From assembly GCA_018267955.1 (NCBI GenBank), contig JAFDXL010000005.1, positions 372,001-436,000 of the forward strand: a stretch of 64,000 nt of DNA, in the 5' to 3' direction. The stretch comes from Bacteroidota bacterium (GTDB lineage Bacteria; Bacteroidota; Bacteroidia; Chitinophagales; Chitinophagaceae). This document shows positions 58,995 to 64,000 of this stretch, piece by piece. The notes under the pieces were generated by a model, which saw nothing but the letters and a program-made list of their open reading frames with translations, did not search any database and was not told the origin of the DNA. Both the position numbers and the translations under genes were made by a program. Each line of letters opens with the position of its first letter. The first letter of the stretch is position 1.

Positions 58995-59152
58995 ATTGTT
59001 ACTTATAACCACCTCCCCCTCGTTGCACTCGGGTACTCTCCTATGAACAGGAGGAGAGATTGTTCGTAGTATTGCGTTTCCCGCATTATTACACATAACC
59101 ACCTCCCCCTCGCTGCACTCGGGTACTCCTCCTATAAACAGGAGGAGAGATT
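58995..59152. repeat. Right array: two ~67-bp hairpin repeats
   Basis: Copies at 58995-59061 and 59085-59152, spaced 90 bp apart. They have the same order as the left copies, including CTCCTCCT/AGGAGGAG; copy 4 has lost one base in the left arm (ACTCTCCT). Copy 4 begins 28 bp upstream of the DUF559 start codon. The spacer GTTCGTAGTATTGCG resembles the GGTTGTAGTATTCC spacer of the left array. Confidence 0.92.
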
Positions 59153-59183
59153 TTTATATTGGTTGGGGGTGAGGTTGTATATT

Positions 59184-59609
59184 TTATTCTTCTTTTACCA
59201 ATCTCAGAAACTCGCGGATGAGGCGCCAGGTACTGATGATAAAACCCAGCCAGGCAAAAAGAATTAAAGTTGTGAATTTGGATACCTTTTTGAAATTGTT
59301 ACTATAAAAAGCTGTCAATGAAGGTTGGTTGTAAGAGCTATGGTTTTGGACTATCGAGAAATGGAAATAGACAAATGACAGTAATATGAGTATCGACAAA
59401 AAGCGTGTCCACCAGTTATTGATCTTACCGGCGGAAAGGAATGGAAGAGAAATAAAATACAGGAAGGAACATGCATCGACAAAAAGCAGTGTAAGAAATA
59501 GCACGATAGCATCCCCGAAGCTATCGCTGTTTAAAGGGTCTGCATGGACGGTGAGGCTGCATAGCAGCAATAATATTGTAGCATGGAGGAATTTGGGTTT
59601 GATGGGCAT
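59184..59609 (-). CDS. Small membrane protein of unknown function
   Basis: A 141-residue protein with a signal-like N-terminal hydrophobic segment (H-A-T-I-L-L-L-L-C-S-L-T-V-H-A) and three further segments (A-I-V-L-F-L-T-L-L-F-V, S-I-L-I-L-L-S-F-V-Y-F, T-T-L-I-L-F-A-W-L-G-F-I-I). I do not recognise a family. I use the ATG at 59609, which begins a regular signal segment; an ATG at 59624 would add five residues. It is next to the repeat array on one side and a terminator on the other. Confidence 0.65.
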   Translation of the reverse strand: MPIKPKFLHATILLLLCSLTVHADPLNSDSFGDAIVLFLTLLFVDACSFLYFISLPFLSAGKINNWWTRFLSILILLSFVYFHFSIVQNHSSYNQPSLTAFYSNNFKKVSKFTTLILFAWLGFIISTWRLIREFLRLVKEE

Positions 59610-59632
59610 AGAGTAAAGATACATTTTGAATT

Positions 59633-59663
59633 AAAGAGGTCCCAGTAATACCGGGACCTCTTT
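59633..59663 (-). terminator. Terminator after the low-G+C T9SS cargo gene
   Basis: Perfect 11-bp stem AAAGAGGTCCC/GGGACCTCTTT with a 9-base loop, 25 bp beyond the stop of the 59689-61740 gene. The tail on the minus strand is AATTCAAAATG, so it ends weakly. Confidence 0.7.
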
Positions 59664-59688
59664 CTTCAACTCTTCTTATAATGCGAAC

Positions 59689-61740
59689 TTATTCAATCAC
59701 TATCTTCTTAGTGTACTTTGAACCATTTAGATCTACATTGCCAATATATACTCCGGGAGTTAACGCGGGCAAACTGATGTTTACCACACTGCTACCAGCT
59801 TCAGCTTTACCTGTTTTATAAACAATTTTGCCTGTAACATCTGTGATATTGAACGTAAAGGCATCGCTATTACTTAATACTTTTGGTAAAATGATATTCA
59901 GCTTATCTGATGCAGGATTAGGGTAGATATCAATACCTCTGTTGGTAGTAAGAGAATTGATGTTTGTTGTTTTATAGTATCCCAATGCGCAATTATGCTC
60001 AATAGCCGTAGGGTAATCATTTTGTGGTTCTAAAATAGAGGTTACCTGTACAGAATATGTTGCTGGTAAAAAATTTAGAGAATGGTCCATGTCAGACATA
60101 AAAGTATTTGTACAATCATTTACCTGATTTTGGCAACTATTTTCATCGCCATTGTTATCAGTTCTCAAATATTTTGTACCAATATTTGCCGTAGTAGGGC
60201 TACTTATGGGACTTATAGTAATAATATCTTTCGAAGGATCATTATTAACTTGAAGAGACGGCGTGCACAATCTTTTAAAATCCTGTAGAGTCGAACCCAC
60301 TGGTGGTGGATTATATGTTGGGAAGCCGGAATAGTAAGCTGCAGTCCCATTGGCCGACAAATGTATGGTGTGCTTGGGAACAGATCCTGACATTCCTGCC
60401 GATGAATTCCAGCTAAGAGTGAACTGCGAGATAAAAGGATTTACATTTGTATAATTTGGAGCCAAACTTCCTGGATGATTAGTATTAATATCAGTAAGTG
60501 TTGATTGGCAAAATACATCTGCTTGTTCTCCTACAACTTTAAAAATCGCGCTTCCATTTGTTTCATTATAGCTTTGATAAAAGAACTGTTTTGCCCATCC
60601 ATCATGCGTAGCGCTCCTACCAACATAAGATGGCATACCATAAGGATAAGTAGTAAGATCACCTTTCAATTTAGCAATACCCCAAGAATTCCCTGTATTA
60701 TTATCAAAGTAATTTGAAAGAATATAAACATCCTGCTTAGAATTCTCATATATATCAATCCCATAAAGGCCATTTATCAATGGTGTCAGCCAACCAACAT
60801 AATATGAAACAGGGATTACACAATTGCTTGCTGTGACAGATAAACTTGACGAATTTAAACGCATTGCCAGAATTCCGGCGGGCGTTCCTTTACCCGTATT
60901 GATACCTCCAGTAACTAATATCTCTCCCGGATGACCTTCAGACAGTCTCATTTTAAGAGGCATATCATAATCTGCATAATCGCAATATGTATCCCAAGCA
61001 TAATTAGAAATTGCATGAGTATTTATATCACATTTAATTACCACGCCAATTTTATCTGTACTAGTATTTAAAGGATAGTTGTTGTATGCAACATTCCCAT
61101 TCGCAGCAAAACCGCATATGTATAATTGATCATTGTAACATAGGGCATGTGTTGGGTATAGATTTGTATATGTGATTTGTGATGTTGCATTTTTAATATA
61201 AAATCTATTTGTCGGGGTTGGGTCAGAAAGATTGACATCTATCTGATGACAATAAATAAAATCTTTTTGCGTACCAACCGGCCTCATTTGTCTAGCCTGT
61301 GCTATGATCCAGAAATTATTTGTAAAAGACCCAAGGTTGTTATACTCTGGCGTAATTCTAACTGACTCATATCCAACTAATGGATCAATATTTGTACCTA
61401 TTGGAGCCCATATTAGTCTTGAAGCTAAAATATTTCCAGATGCATTAAGTTTAATAATATGGAGTGCAAACACATCAGGATAATAAGTAGACAAAGTTTG
61501 TACACCTCTTTTTGTTCCTACAGCGATAAACTCTTCGGGAACACCGTTTATTCCGGTACCAGGAATTTGTTCGATAGAATATCCATCGTAATCATTTATC
61601 CATTCATGACTGTTGACGATAGCTGATGTCTTAAGGCTAATACCAAGCAATAAAGTAAGGAGCAGTAGATGAAAGAATGAAGTATTCTTTGTGTGGAAAG
61701 CAAATTTGTCTGCATAGAGCAGAACTTTGTTAGTGATCAT
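59689..61740 (-). CDS. Secreted protein with T9SS type A sorting domain, low G+C
   Basis: A 683-residue protein. After a long N-terminal region comes a hydrophobic export segment (L-L-L-L-T-L-L-L-G-I-S-L). The body is rich in Asn, Tyr, Ser and Thr and shows no domain I can name; it has repeated beta-like stretches such as D-I-Y-E-N-S-K-Q-D-V-Y-I-L-S-N-Y. The last 80 residues (I-D-I-Y-P-N-P-A-S-D-K-L-N-I, then I-T-D-V-T-G-K-I-V-Y, then L-T-P-G-V-Y-I-G-N-V) are a classic type A sorting domain. The DNA is strikingly AT-rich: sampled lines 61021-61080 and 61141-61200 are 25 and 30 percent G+C, against 52 percent for 62101-62160 in the next gene. That suggests acquisition or fast evolution. Confidence 0.85.
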   Translation of the reverse strand: MITNKVLLYADKFAFHTKNTSFFHLLLLTLLLGISLKTSAIVNSHEWINDYDGYSIEQIPGTGINGVPEEFIAVGTKRGVQTLSTYYPDVFALHIIKLNASGNILASRLIWAPIGTNIDPLVGYESVRITPEYNNLGSFTNNFWIIAQARQMRPVGTQKDFIYCHQIDVNLSDPTPTNRFYIKNATSQITYTNLYPTHALCYNDQLYICGFAANGNVAYNNYPLNTSTDKIGVVIKCDINTHAISNYAWDTYCDYADYDMPLKMRLSEGHPGEILVTGGINTGKGTPAGILAMRLNSSSLSVTASNCVIPVSYYVGWLTPLINGLYGIDIYENSKQDVYILSNYFDNNTGNSWGIAKLKGDLTTYPYGMPSYVGRSATHDGWAKQFFYQSYNETNGSAIFKVVGEQADVFCQSTLTDINTNHPGSLAPNYTNVNPFISQFTLSWNSSAGMSGSVPKHTIHLSANGTAAYYSGFPTYNPPPVGSTLQDFKRLCTPSLQVNNDPSKDIITISPISSPTTANIGTKYLRTDNNGDENSCQNQVNDCTNTFMSDMDHSLNFLPATYSVQVTSILEPQNDYPTAIEHNCALGYYKTTNINSLTTNRGIDIYPNPASDKLNIILPKVLSNSDAFTFNITDVTGKIVYKTGKAEAGSSVVNISLPALTPGVYIGNVDLNGSKYTKKIVIE

Positions 61741-61857
61741 TATATAGGTTTTTGTTTGGTGACGTTTTCAAGTACTATCTTATTAGGTTGCAGAAAATAG
61801 TAGAACCAAATATATAACTTGTGTAATAACTTGCAAAAACATTTTATATTATTTTTT

Positions 61858-61888
61858 AATAAAGCACAGGCATCACCTGTGCTTTATT
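61858..61888 (-). terminator. Terminator-like hairpin after the glycosyltransferase gene
   Basis: Perfect 13-bp stem AATAAAGCACAGG with its complement and a 5-base loop, one base beyond the stop. The minus-strand tail is A-rich and not T-rich, so termination is less certain. Confidence 0.55.
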
Positions 61889-61889
61889 G

Positions 61890-63242
61890 TTATACAGTTC
61901 TCAATGCAGGTAGTTTATCAATATACTGCTCTACTAATTTTTCGGGCTGGTATTGGCTGAATTCTGCGGAGAGCTTTTCTATGTTTTGGGTGTATGTTTT
62001 ATCGCGCAATACCTGCTCTACGGCTTTCTTTATTTTCGCCGGACATGGCCTTTCGGTGCGCAGGTTGATGCCTAATTTGAAATAACCTACCCGTGCGCAT
62101 ATCTCGTTCTTTCCTTCGTGGATGCCGCCAACGACCATTGGCAACAGGTTGTTGATGCTGAGCATCACGCTGCCAAAGCCTCCGTTGGATACAAATACAT
62201 CTGCATGCGGCATGATGTCGTTGAACGGGATGAAGTCTTCGACCACTATGTTGTCATAAGATGCATAGCGTTGTCTTAATGTCTCTGTATCGGAACCTGC
62301 AGTGCATGCCACTACCAGGCAGTTGCTGTTTTTAAAAGCTTCCAGGGTAGGTACGATGAGCTTGGTAACATCTCGCTCGAAGGTACCCTGTGATACCAGT
62401 ATCACCTGCGGATATTTATGGAGCTTGTCATGAAAATTGATGCGGTATGGCTTGCCGGACTGGTAAGGCAATAATGGCCCGATGAAATGTATATGGCTGC
62501 TGATATGGCTGCGCTTATACTCAAAGCTTGGTGTACCGCTCTGCAGGTATAGTGTAGAGCGTTCTATCTGCACATCGAAGATGTTTTTATCGCCCGTAAC
62601 GATGCCATACTGGTTGTGATAATGATGCATCATCGCGATGGGCTTTTTCAGCAATACGTTATCTGCCATATAGCGCAGAAATGCATGGAAGCTGCGGCCA
62701 AGGAATGTTTTGGCAGGAGTAAGTCCCATAATAGGTGGCGCTAATTCCTTTGACGTTTCATTAAGCGGCAGGATGCCAATGGTAACTGTATGCTTCTTCA
62801 GCTTCTCTTTTACAAAGGTGATACCTGTAAATGCATTGTCTGCAATGAGTATATCGAAATTGAAGCTGCGATTGATGTCTTTGATATCTTCAAAGAACTC
62901 GGCACCCCGCTCTATAAAATAGGTGCAGATATCGAATACTACTTTCTTTACCGGATTTTTTATCTGTTTACGCTGCGGAAATACCTCATCAATATTATCT
63001 ACCGTTACCTCTTTTGCTTTGCTGAATACATAATAAGGAATGCCCAGCTTCTCTACCTTGGCAGCATAGCTGGGGCCTGTGTACCATCGCACATCATGGC
63101 CAGCCTGTTTCAGGTGCACCGCCAAAGCTGTAAGCGGATTGAAATGCCCGTCTGCGGGAATGTTGGCGAAAAGGATCTTTTTCTTCTTGTTTTTGCTGAT
63201 ACCATTAATCGTTTCAAAGGTGTGTCGTGTTGTTACGCTCAT
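61890..63242 (-). CDS. GT1-family (MGT/UGT-like) glycosyltransferase
   Basis: A 450-residue enzyme of the GT-B fold. It begins K-I-L-F-A-N-I-P-A-D-G-H-F-N-P-L-T-A-L-A, typical of UGT-like family 1 enzymes, and has the donor site near the C terminus: V-S-Q-G-T-F-E-R-D, then D-F-I-P-F-N-D-I-M-P-H-A-D-V-F-V-S-N-G-G-F-G-S and G-I-H-E-G-K-N-E. These enzymes glycosylate small lipophilic acceptors such as macrolides or sterols, or pigments; the acceptor is unknown here. I use the ATG at 63242; the longer open frame starting at 63380 reads through the divergent regulator start. Confidence 0.88.
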   Translation of the reverse strand: MSVTTRHTFETINGISKNKKKKILFANIPADGHFNPLTALAVHLKQAGHDVRWYTGPSYAAKVEKLGIPYYVFSKAKEVTVDNIDEVFPQRKQIKNPVKKVVFDICTYFIERGAEFFEDIKDINRSFNFDILIADNAFTGITFVKEKLKKHTVTIGILPLNETSKELAPPIMGLTPAKTFLGRSFHAFLRYMADNVLLKKPIAMMHHYHNQYGIVTGDKNIFDVQIERSTLYLQSGTPSFEYKRSHISSHIHFIGPLLPYQSGKPYRINFHDKLHKYPQVILVSQGTFERDVTKLIVPTLEAFKNSNCLVVACTAGSDTETLRQRYASYDNIVVEDFIPFNDIMPHADVFVSNGGFGSVMLSINNLLPMVVGGIHEGKNEICARVGYFKLGINLRTERPCPAKIKKAVEQVLRDKTYTQNIEKLSAEFSQYQPEKLVEQYIDKLPALRTV

Positions 63243-63330
63243 ATAAACTGTGGATTTGTTGCTGCAAAGAAACCACGCTATCAAAGGGTGAAAAAGTGTA
63301 ATTTGTGCCCGAAACAGGTCATTTTGCGCC

Positions 63331-64000
63331 ATGGGATTACAAGCTACCGTCATCAGGAACATATTATTTGCCGCTACCACTTATGGAGAGGCTTACGATA
63401 ACCTACGCGTACAGGCAGGCTTTACAGATAAAGAGATCAGCGACTCATCTGAAACGGTGGAGTGGCAGAAAGCCGCTAAGCTGTTTGACCTGCTGGCAGA
63501 TCTCACAAATAACGAACAAATAGGGCTGGCACTGGGATTTGAGACCGGGCTGAGTATGCTGGGGATGCTGGGCTTTATGATGCAGGCCAGTAAAAACCTG
63601 GAAGAGGCGATAACGGTATATTGCCGGTATGGCTATATGGTATGCCCGATGATCACCTTTCATTATTACAAAGAAGGTAATAAAGCCATCATAGAACTGA
63701 ACCAGAACCCGCTATGGAAAAATACCTATCCCCGTAATGCACGCATAGGGGTAGACCATACTATAGCGAGCATTGTACATCATACACGCCTGCTCACGGG
63801 TAAAAGCATATTCCCCGAAGCCGTAGAGGTAGAATTTGGCAAGATAGCGGTGGATGCCTATAAGCAGGCGCTGCATTGCCAGGTACTTTTTAACGCGCCA
63901 ATACATAAGCTGGTATATGATGCCTCTGTCATGAGCACGCCGGTGATCACCAGTGATATATCGCTCTTCGAAATGTTCCAGGAGATACTGGCACAGAAAA
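63331..64000 (+). CDS. AraC-type transcriptional regulator, N-terminal part (cut by window edge)
   Basis: An ATG at 63331 opens a frame of 223 codons that is still open at the right edge. The protein (M-G-L-Q-A-T-V-I-R-N-I-L-F-A ... G-L-A-L-G-F-E-T-G-L-S-M-L-G-M-L-G-F-M-M-Q-A-S) resembles the N-terminal arabinose-binding-type domain (PF12625) found in OruR/GadX-like AraC regulators. The DNA-binding HTH would lie past the window. It diverges from the glycosyltransferase gene with 88 bp between, so it may regulate that gene; this is inference from position. Confidence 0.75.
   Translation, partial: MGLQATVIRNILFAATTYGEAYDNLRVQAGFTDKEISDSSETVEWQKAAKLFDLLADLTNNEQIGLALGFETGLSMLGMLGFMMQASKNLEEAITVYCRYGYMVCPMITFHYYKEGNKAIIELNQNPLWKNTYPRNARIGVDHTIASIVHHTRLLTGKSIFPEAVEVEFGKIAVDAYKQALHCQVLFNAPIHKLVYDASVMSTPVITSDISLFEMFQEILAQK

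Noticed and set aside
58351-59152. CRISPR array
   Set aside because: The spacers are only 22-23 bp and resemble one another, repeats are 67 bp and vary, and a protein gene splits the array. No cas genes are present.

Overview
The window looks like chromosomal DNA of a Bacteroidota bacterium, most likely a chitinophagal (Chitinophagaceae-type) lineage. The evidence is internal: type IX secretion (T9SS) components and cargo (PorX, GldH, two PorP/SprF proteins, type A and type B C-terminal sorting domains), a tyrosine ammonia-lyase/ketosynthase/ketoreductase set of the flexirubin type, DUF6089, DUF2911 and DUF3108 proteins, and promoter matches to the Bacteroidota -33 TTTG / -7 TAnnTTTG pattern. 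I saw no rRNA, tRNA, CRISPR array, prophage or insertion sequence. Most genes are on the minus strand.

Layout. 0-6 kb: the start of a secreted protein cut by the window edge, then a flexirubin-like group (ketosynthase, FabG-type reductase, tyrosine ammonia-lyase) with a DUF3108 protein and a flippase-like membrane protein. 6-8 kb: ruvC and an OmpR-type regulator. 7.6-15.4 kb: a 2203-residue type IX adhesin (14 PKD domains, then 12 cysteine-containing 76-residue repeats, then a type B sorting domain) followed by its PorP/SprF partner. An AT-rich gap (15.36-15.60 kb) carries two perfect DnaA boxes and a 13-bp inverted repeat. 15.6-20.6 kb: pdxJ, a peptide-binding lipoprotein, rsmI, purS, pssA and a second OmpR-type regulator. 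20.6-25.3 kb: a second adhesin/PorP pair (SBBP propeller + PKD + type B sorting domain). 25.4-31 kb: YkuK-like RNase H fold protein, unknown membrane protein, DUF2911, flavin reductase, a small secreted protein with an A/C-only leader, rnhB.

31-40 kb: yicC-gldH-histidine kinase operon, EnvC-like coiled-coil/LytM protein, TerC, and two tandem M1 aminopeptidases with type A sorting tails. 40-50 kb: small XRE regulator, gcvP, an orphan ParA, a secreted helical-repeat protein with MoxR, and porX. 50-57 kb: GNAT, a local tandem duplication (small membrane protein plus the 3' end of a DUF6089 gene), nadK, a BamA-like protein, folB, purL. 57-64 kb is the most accessory part: a lone terminase-small-subunit-like protein, a PEBP protein, a DUF559 endonuclease gene lying inside an array of five ~67-bp hairpin repeats with ~89-bp period, a strikingly low-G+C T9SS cargo gene, a GT1 glycosyltransferase, and the first 223 codons of an AraC-type regulator running off the right edge.

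The strongest candidates for a second look are the DUF559 gene embedded in its repeat array (58351-59152), the tandem duplication at 50259-50901 in which a 119-bp block is nearly identical while its surroundings have diverged, and the DnaA-box/inverted-repeat intergenic region at 15361-15603. All names rest on reading motifs by eye; no database search was possible.
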